A stretch of DNA of 35,523 bases, taken from NCBI GenBank assembly GCA_041670165.1, contig JBAXZR010000012.1, positions 1 through 35,523 of the forward strand, written 5' to 3'. The notes below the pieces were generated by a model. It saw only the letters and a list, made by a program, of their open reading frames with translations, did no database searches and was not told the origin of the DNA. Made by a program: the position numbers and the translations under genes. Shown piece after piece: positions 1-12,300 of the stretch (its first letter is position 1; each line of letters begins with the position of its first letter). Source of the stretch: JBAXZR01 sp041670165. Lineage in GTDB: Bacteria > Bacillota > Clostridia > Christensenellales > UBA1242.

Positions 1-17
1 ATTCAGACGAGATTTTT

Positions 18-107
18 TGGCGGAGAAGATGAGAGTTGAACTCATGCGCCCTTTAACAGACCTACTTCCTTAGCAGGGAAGCCTCTTAACCACTTGAGTA
101 CTTCTCC
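18..107 (-). tRNA. tRNA-Ser (anticodon GCU)
   Basis: Read on the minus strand this is a complete 90-nt class II tRNA. The seven-base acceptor arms GGAGAAG and CTTCTCC pair at 101-107 and 22-28. The D arm is CTC/GAG, the anticodon stem CTTCC/GGAAG encloses the loop CTGCTAA, there is a long variable arm, and the T arm ATGAG/CTCAT encloses TTCAACT. The anticodon GCT lies at 72-74 and the CCA end is encoded at 18-20. The long variable arm and anticodon both indicate serine, reading AGC/AGU codons. It is divergent from the giant gene. Confidence 0.97.
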
Positions 108-119
108 AAGTGCTTTTTG

Positions 120-148
120 TGTTAACACAAAAATGGTTATCTTGTCAA
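120..148 (-). promoter_or_regulatory. proximal promoter of tRNA-Ser, inside a 20-bp palindrome
   Basis: On the minus strand a consensus TTGACA (143-148) is followed by a 17-nt spacer and TTAACA (120-125). Transcription would start near 113, six bases before the mature tRNA end. The -10 box lies inside a perfect 20-bp palindrome at 114-133 centred on GTTAAC. The -10 hexamer is only a fair match, so the assignment is an inference. Confidence 0.55.
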
Positions 149-174
149 CTATAGTTTACAAAATTGACTTTTTG

Positions 175-203
175 ATGCTATCATAAAAAACCTTTCTTGT
201 CAA
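175..203 (-). promoter_or_regulatory. distal promoter for tRNA-Ser
   Basis: A second minus-strand TTGACA (198-203), a 17-nt spacer and TAGCAT (175-180) lie 55 bp upstream of the first promoter. Two tandem promoters would be reasonable for a stable RNA gene. The assignment rests on hexamer match and spacing only. Confidence 0.45.
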
Positions 204-280
204 CAACAAACAATATTTTTGTTTTATTTTTTTTACTGTTAAAAAAGAATAGAAATTATTGATTGCAAGGCTTAATTAAC

Positions 281-309
281 TTGACTAACTTTTTGTTGTT
301 TTGTATAAT
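281..309 (+). promoter_or_regulatory. promoter of the giant surface protein gene
   Basis: TTGACT (281-286), a 17-nt spacer and a perfect TATAAT (304-309) predict a start near 316. That gives a leader of about 37 nt before the AAGGTGG ribosome binding site at 341-347. Confidence 0.7.
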
Positions 310-352
310 TATTTGACTAATTATGTAAATAATAGTTATAAAGGTGGTCATG

Positions 353-3300
353 ATGAAGTATTTCAAAATCGCAGTTGTTGCCTTTTTCTCGCTGATTTTG
401 TTAATTGGTGCGACATTTGGAATCATGTATACAACGGGATCTTTTGATAAAGATATCATTAAGCCAGAAGAAATTTCTTTTGACTTCTCTTCATATGAAC
501 TTGATTATGACGAAAACGAAAATTATATTGCTTGGGCAGTTGTTAGTTCAACAACTGTTGGAGTAACAGAAAAAACAGTTGGTTTAACTTTTAACAATCC
601 TACTTCAGAAATTGTTGAATATGATGAAACTCACATAACTGATGGAACTATTATTGTTCCAAAAGTTGTTAAAATTGGTGAATCTTTTCAAATTTTACCA
701 TACATAAAAAAATATGGAACAACCGTGTCTGACCCAAACTATGACCCTGATTGTCCAGAAGGTTGGGATTGGATTGCTGGCGGAACTTCAACCCTTAAAG
801 CCGAATCTCTTTCAAACATTTTGCTTTCAGCCGCATTTGCCACATTCAATGTTGATGTTCCTGTTAGAAACATTGAAGTTCAAACATTTGCTCAAAATTC
901 AACAACTGTAACTAACAACTTTGCTGTTGGCAGTGTTGTTGATTTGAAAGCAAAATTTTATCCAGCCGAAAGCGAATTTGCTTTGGGAATTCAAAAGCAT
1001 GTTCTTTTTAACATTGTTAATCGTTCAGAAAACATTTTGAACTACAAAATGGACACTGATGTTTATTCAATCGGTTCAACAAAGTTTTATAATCAATTGA
1101 ATATTTTTTCACAAACAAATGAGAGCCCAATTGATATTGAAGCTTATGTTTTTAAAACAATAATTGAACAAAGACGAGCTGAATCTGAAGTGTTTAGTGA
1201 AACAGTTCTTTTGAGTGCAATGGGTGAAAAGAAAACTAGTCTTTCTGAGCAAGTTCCAGAAGGTGAAGAACCTAGCAATTATTTGCTTTCTTTCACAGAA
1301 CCTGTTATTCAAGGTTTCTCAATTCTTGACACTTGGGCTTCAACAAAAAATGATCCAAAAAATATTGAATTTAACAAGCTTGTTCTTTTGCATGCAAGTA
1401 GTAGTGATATTGATAACGGAATTTCAACAAGTGAATTTAATCTTGGATTAAATATAATAGCTGACAATGGACAGTCCTTGCCAAACAAGTTTTCTAATGT
1501 TGTTATTATTCCACAATCAAGTCTTAATGGTGAATCTTGGATTTATGACAATGGAACAGAAGGTGGCACTAATCAAAAAATCATGGTACTAGATTTGGAA
1601 AATAATCTTAAAACCACAGTTGATTTGTCAACTGAAGAAAGTGTGATTGGTTACAAAATGAATTCTGCTAACAACTGGCAACTGGTTGGACAAATAATAA
1701 CAGAATATTTCAGATTTAAAATTGTGTATTTGGCTTCTGGAACGACACCGCTTAAAGATGAGCTTGGTGAAGTTGTTTCAAAATATGTATATTTCAAAGT
1801 TCCAAATGCAAGTGTTCAAGCAGAGATGAGTTGGACAGATTCTAAGCCAGAAGTTTTCAATATTTACAAAAGTGAAAATGCTGGTGAAACAACATATCCA
1901 TCATACGATTTGAAAACAATTCTTTCAATATCTCCAACAGATGCAGTTTACCAAACTGTTAAGTATTTTGTTAAAGGTGTTGAGGGAGCAACTTTAGATG
2001 TTGATGATATTATTGATGCAACTTTTTATCAAAATGTAAATGGTGAAGATGTTTTTGAATTAAACCAATATGCTGATGGTGTAATTACTGGTTTAAAAAC
2101 TGGAAAAATTTTGGTTTATGCTTCAATAATTAAAACCGATTATGCTGGAAACCCTGTTTTTGATGAAGATGGAAGCTATATTTTTGTTGCTTCAACAACG
2201 GATAAATCTTTCGAATTTAAAGAACTTATTAGTCTTATAAATGCTTCTCTTATTTCTGGTTCAAATGAATACACTCTTGACAATATTACTCAAGAAACTG
2301 ACAATGCTTTGATACTCAATGTAACAGTGCCAACTGATAATGCAGAACTTTACATAAGTAGTTTCAAAGAAGCCTTTAACACAGGTTTAATCACAGTGTT
2401 GTCTTCTTGCACAACAATTGGAAAAGACACTTCTATTGACCTTTTGGATTTCAATGCTTTTGTTGGAGAAATAAATGAATTGAAATTGCAATTTAATATT
2501 TTAAAATTTCCTGACAGCATAACAAGAGATGATTTAACATTCAGAATTAGCATTGCATATTCTGGCAATCCACATGTTCAAATCAATTATGGAACAAGAG
2601 ATTTCACTGTTGTTTCAGGACTTGCTGGTGGGGTTTTCTTTGGTGTTACAAAAACTCCAGAAGGTGCTGACACTTTCTATGGTACTTCTCCTGAAACAAA
2701 AATCAAAATTGAAGCCAATTTTTCACAAACAACTCAGTCATACACTGTTAAATCTAACAATATTGATGTTAAAGCAATGTTGTTTGAGAAAGTTGGAGAT
2801 ATTTACACAACATTCCCAATTATTGGTTTCACAAATCCAAATGCACATGATTCTTACAAAATTTACACAATTACTTCATCAAATTCAGCTGTTTGTGAAG
2901 TGAAAACAAAAAATGTTGGAAGCATTGTTTCTTATTATCTTGAGTACAAAGCAAGTGATGCAGAAGAGCATGATTTTTCACTTGTCGTTCGTTTGTCCAG
3001 TCAAAAAGAGCAAGACAAATTCCAAATTATCTATCTTTCATACAAAGGACCAATTGCAAATTGGGAATTAAGTTCCAGTATTGTAGAAAATTCTTATTCT
3101 ATTTATGGAAACAAAAATGAAACTATAACGATTCCAAGTCTTGTAAGACTTACAAACGGTGTTGAAGGTGAAGGACACGAAGATTACACGGCAAGTTTTG
3201 TTACTTTTTCAACAACATACACTGTTGAAGCAGGAAATCCAATTTCACTCATTTCAAACATGAGTTATCAATATGCTGATGTACTAGAAATATATAAAGG

Positions 3301-6300
3301 TCTTACACAAATAACACTTAACACTTATATTTGGCAAGAAATAACAATAACTATCAATTGTGCAACAGAATTTGGTTTCTATTACACTTTTGATATTGTT
3401 ATTCTTCCTTGTATAAATTTTTCAAGTTCAATGCCAACAATTGTTGCAGAAAATGATTCTGTTGATGCACTCCCAGTTGCATATGCTTCAACTTCACATG
3501 AAATTAACATTTTTGCAAATCAAGTTACAGATGACGGAGTTATCAATGACTTTTTCTATTCACATTTATATATTGAAGTTGCTAATGCTTCAAATCCAAC
3601 TGAACTATTAATTGAAAATGCAAAAGTTTTGACAAGACCAGCAAAAGACACATTAATATTCTTATATAAAGTAGTTAATCCATTTGTTATTGGAGAATCT
3701 AGTCCAATTGTTGAATTCTTCTTTGGTGCAATTCAGCAAGAAACAACGATTAGGGTGTTCTTCAAATTTGATAACATTCCAAATTTCTCACAATATATTG
3801 ATATTATTGTTAAACCTAATATTGTAAACAACACTGTTCCCGTTGGAATAACAGGTGATGTTGAAGTAACAAACAACTTAAATTATCCTTTAATTGAATA
3901 TTATTCTGGTAACAGTATCCAACTTTTAACAGAAGCGGGCTTGCAGGGTGAAACATCAGAAGACAGACTTTCATTTGTAAAAAGATCAGGAACTTATACA
4001 AAGAATGTTATAACTGGAACAACATTTTTGTTTGATATTGACAATGTTTATTTCAATTTATTTATTAAAAATGGCGACAATTTTGTTTTGCTTAATGATG
4101 AAACAATAGCATACATTGAAAAATCTCTTGATGGAAAAACATTCACATTGCACATTTCTTCAGAACTTGCAACAGAATCAGTATTTAAAATTGATTTCAT
4201 TTATAAAAACGGTGCAACCCCAATTAGTTTTGATTTGGTTGTTAAGCCTAATTTAAAATCTAATGGCGGAACTTCTGAAACAGTTTTTGAAGAAACACTA
4301 TATTGTGGTGAAATGTATCACAAAATTGTTGCTTCAGAACAAACTCAATCCCAAATTGCTGATGGCATTGATTTTCTCACTGGAAATTTCTTTGAATATA
4401 GTTCAGGAGAGCTCGTTGTTATTGGAAAATCAAATCTTACAGCTGAATTTGTTGGAACAACAGCTGAAATTGAAGCGCTTAGAACATATGTGTTCTTTAA
4501 TGGCAAAGATTTGATGGTAAGCAACACTGATATTAATACACAAATTAGGACTTTCAATGTTCTTGTGAAAAAATTGAATGCTCAATCAAAAATAGTTGCA
4601 ATAATTAATGTGAAATTTTTGTTGCTTCCTTTTGATGTACAAAGAATTGTAAACTATACAGACACAAAATATATTGGTGACACAAGTGTAAATCTTGAAG
4701 ATATTGGACAAATTCTTAATGAAGAAGATATTTATGGTGTTTATCAAGGTGGTTCAGGAGTTACAAATCTTTTAACTGAAGAAAAAACAGTTCCACTTTC
4801 TTTGTATTTAAACATGATAATTCCACAAACTTCAAACTCTTATCCTTTTACATTTAGAATTTCTAGTTCCACAGCTACTGGTGCAACAATAGACCAAAAT
4901 GGAAACTTTAGTTGTCCAGCTTTACCTGATAATAGAGATGTTGTTATTCAAGTTGAAATGGACGACACTGAAAAGGTTTTGTTTGCATTCAATATAAGAA
5001 TCAAAGTTACAGCATCACTTAAAGATCAAGTGCTATATCCATACATTGTTGATGAATCTCTTAATGCAAGCGAAATCAAAGCAGAATGGATTGAATTTGA
5101 AAACACAAATACAAATATAACACTTGATTTCAATGAAAAATTTAATCAATATGTTCCTGCATACACAAAAGGTATTGCAGTAGCTTCAGGACTCAGACAA
5201 AGAGTTATGTTTTTCTCAAATCAAAACACTTACATGAATAATCTTAATTTGTTCTATTCAATTAAAGAAGTTTGGGAAGTTGATGAAGAAGGAACAAATA
5301 GGGTTTTGCTTGATAAATCAATTGTTGCATCAATCACAAACACAGACACAAATGCTGGAATTGTTGGTGGAATTTTGACAATCAGACCACAAACAAACAT
5401 AAATAGTATAAAAGTTGTTGTTACAATTTCGACAGAATATGGATCAAATGTTGACTACACAATTATTGCTCAAGTTGAAGCAACTTCAAATTATGAACTA
5501 TCAGGACCAGACTTGTTTGAATTACAAGCTAATATTTCACCTATAAAATTGGTTGCTGACGAAGGTGTTATTGCAACAGAAAATCAATTTGTTCTTCTTA
5601 ACAACACAGAGTTTATAATTAGTGATGTAACAGACGAACTCGGATTTTATATAATTGATCAAACAGCAGATTCTGTTTCTATTGATTCTTCAAATAGAAA
5701 TGTTATGAATGTGTCAACTCAAATTCCTGTAAATCCAATTGAAAAAACTCTTGTTCTTTTCACAAAATATGGAATTATTAAACAAGTACCAATTGTTCTC
5801 AATTCAGATTTCAGCTTGTATTTCAATTCCGATTCCAACGAAGTTATGCCAAATCAAGTAAGAGATATTCAAGTTTATTCAGATAGAAAATTTAACATTT
5901 TTGACTATTTAACTTTAAAAGATTTATATGACAACACAATAGCTCTTCAAACCACAAGTCCTCTAATTAACAATTCAAACATAACTTTTGACAAAACCAC
6001 TTACAATGTTGCAAGCCTAAGCGGAGAGCAAAATATTTTTAAAATGCAAACTGTAAATGGAATTGATACTTATTTCTCACAAATTGGAACTTTTACAATT
6101 AATCCTTTAGTAACAGAACAAATTGTAAGAGTCAATGCAGCATTTTGGGGCGGAAATTTAACAAAATATTATTACACATATTCACAATTCTTAAACGCCT
6201 TAGATGCTGGCACAACTTATTATGAAATGACAGTTTCAACAGATACAACTCGTGATGTTTTGAAAACATATTGCACAAAAACTGGCATTAACACTTATCA

Positions 6301-9300
6301 AATTTTCACAGGTGATTTGGTTGCTGGAACTCAGTATTATGAATTTACTGAGTCAGATGACACAACTGCTGTTTTAGGAACAGTATATTTCACAAAAGTA
6401 GATGATATATTCACTGTTGCAAATGATTTAGTTAATGGAACTGATTATTATGAAATTACCCTTTCAGAGGACACAGTTCGTGATGATTCAAAAACATATT
6501 GCATCAAGAATGAAGACAATTCATATCAAATATACACTGACAAGCTCAATACAGAAGATACATATTACGAACTTAACAAAACTTCAGACACAAGCCGTGT
6601 TTCTGGAAAAGATTACTTTGTTAAGAGTGAAGCAAAACCAACTTCATTTACGATTTCTGAATCTGATCCATTAAGAATATCTTTCAATTTACACATACTT
6701 CCAAATGTTGTAGCTCAAAAAACAAATAGTAATGAATATCTTGAAATTGAAACTTTGTCTAATCAAACTAGTGGATTAGAAATCAGTTTTGATAGCATAT
6801 TTAAATCACAAACAACTGAAATTACACCTTATCAAACAACTTATGAAATTATTTCAGGTGAATATATCACAATCAACAATGAACAAAAACTTGTTGCTTC
6901 TTTTTCCGCTGGTGGTGTGAGAAACAATGTGTTAGAAGACAATTCTTCAGCAATATTAATCTATGTTGGAGCAGTTGATTTTGAAACAATCGTTGTTATA
7001 AGAGTAACAACAGTTTATGGACATACTAATGAAATTAGAATGATTGTTTATCCAAATGTTTCTTTTGTCAGAAATTACCCTGGATATGGAAGCGAACAAA
7101 CAGCTTCTGAAACAATCTATTACAATGATTACATGACTCAAAGCTTCAATCTTATGGGTTATCCAAATCTTTTTGCTAATCCTCGTGTTTTAGCAAAAGA
7201 AATTGAAACAGTAAACAGCAATGAGGGTGTTGAGCTGACAAACGCATCATCAAGATTTTTAATTTCAAAAATTGAGTGTACAGATGCTTTAATTGGTGCT
7301 TCACCATTGATTTTTACAGAAGAAAATGAAATTGTTTACACTTTTGGTGCTTACACTTTATTGGTTCAAAAAACTGGCTCGTTTGTTATTACTGGTTACA
7401 ACCTAAATAGCTCATTTAAAGATAGGGCAACTCCTTTAAAAATTTATATTAATATTGATGGAATTCTTAGACTTACATATGATGTAATAATAAGAAATAG
7501 TCCAGTATATTCATTTGAAGCTAGTTTAACAGATTCAACAAGAATTGAACTTGGACTTGAACTTTTTGCAACCAAATCAAATGGTGTTGACGAAGAGGTT
7601 TTTGATTCAAATGGAATTATAAAAAATAAATATGCAATTAAATATAAAGGTGTCAATCTCACAAGTCTTAGTGGTTATGACACAAATTATCTTGAAAAAA
7701 TTTATGTAAGCAACTATTATGATGCTGAAAAAACAAAAATGAGTGAATACAAAATCAAAGCTGGTAAAAGAGGAAATTTATCTGGAAACACTCTATATTT
7801 CAGTTTTGAGGGCAATCAACCAGCTTGGGCAACAACTCATCAAATCAAAATTGTATGGGATTATTACATAAGAAATCCAATTATTGATGTCTATGCTGGA
7901 GTAAGCACAAACATTGTTGATGCTGCAAACATAACAAGCAGATTTTCAACAGAAAAGATTTTGTTAGATGATGTTGTTATCACGGGAACAGCAAAAACAA
8001 TTGCAAATTCAAATTGGTTCAGTTTTGTTGAAAACACAAAGAATTTTGAAGCACTTCATGTAAATGGAATAGTAAACAGAACCTTCTGTTTGCAAATTTA
8101 TGAAGAATATGAAGAAATTTCTGTAAATGTTATTCAAACTGCACAAATTCATCTTGTTGATTCTAGTCTTTCAGAAATTTATTTCTATGATGAATCAAAC
8201 AACCCAGTTAATATGATTAGCGAAAAACTTTATGAAACTGAAGATACATCAAACTTCCTTGAATTCAACTATACAAATGGTGCAAATAATCCTTTGTTTA
8301 AAAATGAATCAAATTTCTCTTACCAAATTGTTGTTTTAAATGACAACGGAAATGTTAAATATGTTAAAGACACAAATGGAGATGACACGGAGCAACTTGA
8401 AGAAAATCCATTTGGTTATATTTCTGAAACAAACGATATTAAGACTTTAAATTTCATCAAGCCAAAATTCTCTAGTCAAAGAGTTATTTTAAGAATTACT
8501 CATGATTTCTTTGTACAAGATTTTGAATTCTGGACTTCCGCAGAGAGTACAAATCAAATCATTTTTAACAACAATGATGACTCAGGGGTTTATGAAGGTG
8601 ATGATTTACCAAATGAACCAATTGAAATAGATGAAGAAAACTCAACAATGTACCCTTACGCATTTAACACAGGAGCTGAATGGACAAGTGGTTTCACCAC
8701 TGAGTATGAATCAGTTTCATATGACAAAAATGTACTCATTCAAGTAACAGACATCACTAATTCAAGAAAAAAATATTACAATATTGCAATTCTTGGAAAT
8801 GTTTTCTTTAACAACAATTCTAGTCCAAGCGAAGAAATTCGCACAACAGTTTATCGTTCATATATATTTAACACATCAAGCATGTCAATCAGTTCGTTAA
8901 ATGCAATAACAGGTATTAAAATTACAAGCGATCTCACCACAACTAAAACAACAAATTACTATATTGGTGAAAACTTTATTGGAAGCATTTCGATTAACGA
9001 AAACAGTGTTACATATAGTGGATTTGGTGGCTATTATGGATATGATTCTGGTGAGTTTGGTTATGTTCTAACAAATGCCAAAACTTGGGTTGTAAACACA
9101 TACTTCGTAAAATCTGGTGAAACATACATTACTGCATCAGAAAGTGATTTTGATAATGGAACTCCATTATATACTTATCAACTTTTAAATTTAAAATTGT
9201 ATAGTGATTCTGGTTTAACAACTTTGGTTGCAACAACTGGTCATGACAATTTCAGATTAATCACAGAAAAAGCTATTCAAGTAACAACTCTTTTGATTAA

Positions 9301-12300
9301 ACAAAGATATGTTCCATATGCAACAGAACTTGTTAGTGGTGGAGATACTTTGTATGTTAGAAATGGTGTTGAATTTACTCCAAGTTTCAAATTCACTGAT
9401 AAAAAGAACGGGAATGCTTTGTATGACATTCCAACCCCTTCAATTTATGACAATCAAATTCTATACACTGCTTCATATGAATTTGACGGCTGTTCAAAAA
9501 CAATAACAAAGAGTTACAATTTGCCTAACCAAGATGGATACTATATTGTAACAACAGACACTACAAGAAGCCCAAGAAAAACATACTATTCAAAATCAGG
9601 AGAAACCTATAGTATATATGGTGGATCATTGAGTTCTGGAACATATTACGAAAAAATTAATGTTAATTTTGTTCGCAGTATATATTACAAAGTCGTGCCA
9701 ATTTATTCTTCTGTTAGTCCAGCAGAAAATACCGTTAGTGAATTATTCTCAGACTGGAAAAATAATTTCAATTTCGGTTATAAAGATCTTTTGGGTAATT
9801 CTGTTACAACTGAATATATTGTTACATCTGATGTAGCAAAACAAGCGGGTAAAACTTACTTCACTAAAAATGAAAGTGGTAATTATATCGAATTTACTGG
9901 TGAAAGTTTCGAAGAGGGAATGACTTATTATGAATTGGTAAAATTACAAGTTCCAAATGATTTAAGTTCACTCCTATATTTTGAACTTGTTTCAGGAAAC
10001 ATTGAAAAGGTGTTTGTTGATGAATGGGGCAATATTACTGGATTGTGGAGCACTGATGAATCTTCATCGCAAATTATTAATATTTTTGAAAAATTAACAG
10101 GTTACAAAATTGCAACAATAACAGTTAAGAGAACCACAACTGTTACAAGTGTGGCATACAAATGTGACACAAGCCCAATACTTGAAGAAAATTTGTCACT
10201 TTATAATATAATTCAATCAATAGATACAACAAAAGTTGCAGGAAAAATTTATTACATTAAGAATGTAGATAATTCTTATTCTGTATTCTTTGGTGATTTG
10301 GAAAGTGGAACAACTTATTATGAAATCACTCAAACAACTCCATTCTTCAAATCCACATTTGATTCAACTATAAATAGTTCGTCAATATTAGTTGGTGGAA
10401 CTGCAATTGATGGAATTTCATTCACTCAAGGCGGAACATATGAAGCCTCTTTGGATTTCCCAAAATCAAATGGCGTTTCAAGTAAATATATCACTGTTTT
10501 TGCTAAACAAGGAACAACAATTGTTCCAATTGGTTTCTTGCTCACAAATTATGATGCATCAATGTTTAATTACACAGAAATTGATACTAATGATGACGAT
10601 ATTGATGATGCCATTGAAATAACAGGATTTAAAACTGGAAAGAATTATTCTGTTTCAACTCTTGAAATTCCAAATTTAATAGCAGGTTTGCCAGTTGTTT
10701 CAATTGGAGCAAACGCATTTGAAAACAAAACAAATATCACATCAATTAAACTTGGTGCAAATGTGATTTCAATAGGTGCAAACGCATTCAGGGGTTGCAC
10801 AAATTTGAAGTCAATCACATTTAGTGCATTAAAGGATAACAGAGAAGAATATGTTAGCAATCTTACAACGATTGATTCATATGCTTTTGCTGATTGCACA
10901 AGTCTTCTTGCAGTTTCAGTCCCAAGCAAGGTTACTAGCATAGGTTCTTTTGCTTTTAAAGGTTGCACAAACTTGATGGCAGTGTCAATTTCCACTTCTG
11001 TAACAAACCTTTCTCTTGGCGACAACTCATTTGAAAGTTGCGGAATTAACAATATTTATCTTCCTAATGGTGTGACAAGTCTAGGTTCTGGTGTTTTCTC
11101 AAATTGCTTGAATTTAACTGAATTTATAGTTAATCAAGACAACACAAGGTTCACAGTTATTGATGGCAATTTATACAATAAATCTCAGACAATCATGGTC
11201 CAATATGCTTCAGGAAAACTTGATACAGAATTTACTACTCCAACGCTCGTTACAGAAATTGGAGCAGGAGCATTCCAAGGTGCAAACAATCTAACAAGCA
11301 TAACAATCAAGAATGTCGTAACAAAAATCGGCAAATATGCTTTTGCAGATATCAATGGAGAAAATCAAGTTTCAATTATCTTTGAACAAAATTCTCAAAT
11401 TGAAACAATTGGCTACAGAGCTTTTGCTAATATTGTTAAATTACTTAAAATAGATTTGCAAATTGAAACGGAAGGTGTTATTAGTGTGCCAGTTCTTCAA
11501 GGCGAGAATGGGGCTGGAACATTTAACACATTTGACAATCTTGTTGTTGGCAGTGGTACATCGTTTAAAATATATGTTCCAAACAAAATGGAATTTGTTA
11601 ACAAAGAATCCATTGGTTGGACCAGTCAACTTGTTAGATTTGTTTCTAACAATGCAACAGACCTTAAATATTTCATTATTTCAGAAACGGAAGATAATGC
11701 TAGCATAATGGGACTTACGATTGCAGGGCAACAACTTAAATCAATTACTTTGCCAAATTCAACAATTTCAAACAAACAAATAACAGCAATTGCTCCTTCA
11801 GCATTCAAAGACAATGAAAATCTTACTTATATATTTATTGACAAAAAGATTAGCTCAATTGGAGCTTCAGCTTTTGAAAATTGTTCAAAACTTTCAATCG
11901 TTGAATTTGACTTTGGAATAAACTTATCAACTTTAAATAGCAATCTCTTTAAAAATTGCGTAGTTCTTTCAACAATGTATTATGATGGAAGTGCCCGAAA
12001 TGAAATTAAGATTCCTGCTAGTGTAACAACAATAAATGCTGGCGCGTTTAGCAACTGTTACATGATTCAAACACTTGTTTTGCCAATAAAGAAAAACTAC
12101 TATACTGAAAATGAGTCAGTTTACACTTTGGCAAACATAAGTGCTTTTGATACTGAAGTTGATTATTATGAAACTGAAGATGGCATAAATTATGTAATAA
12201 CCGCTGATTTTAATCCTCAAATGGGACTTTCTTCAATTAATTCAACTGCATTAATGTATTGCAATAGCTTGTTAACATTCAAGTTGTATGGAAATTCTTC

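Noticed and set aside
6165..6630. CRISPR-like or tandem DNA repeat array
   Set aside because: The regular 111-117-nt spacing is coding repetition; the DNA copies are diverged and in frame, with no identical direct repeats.
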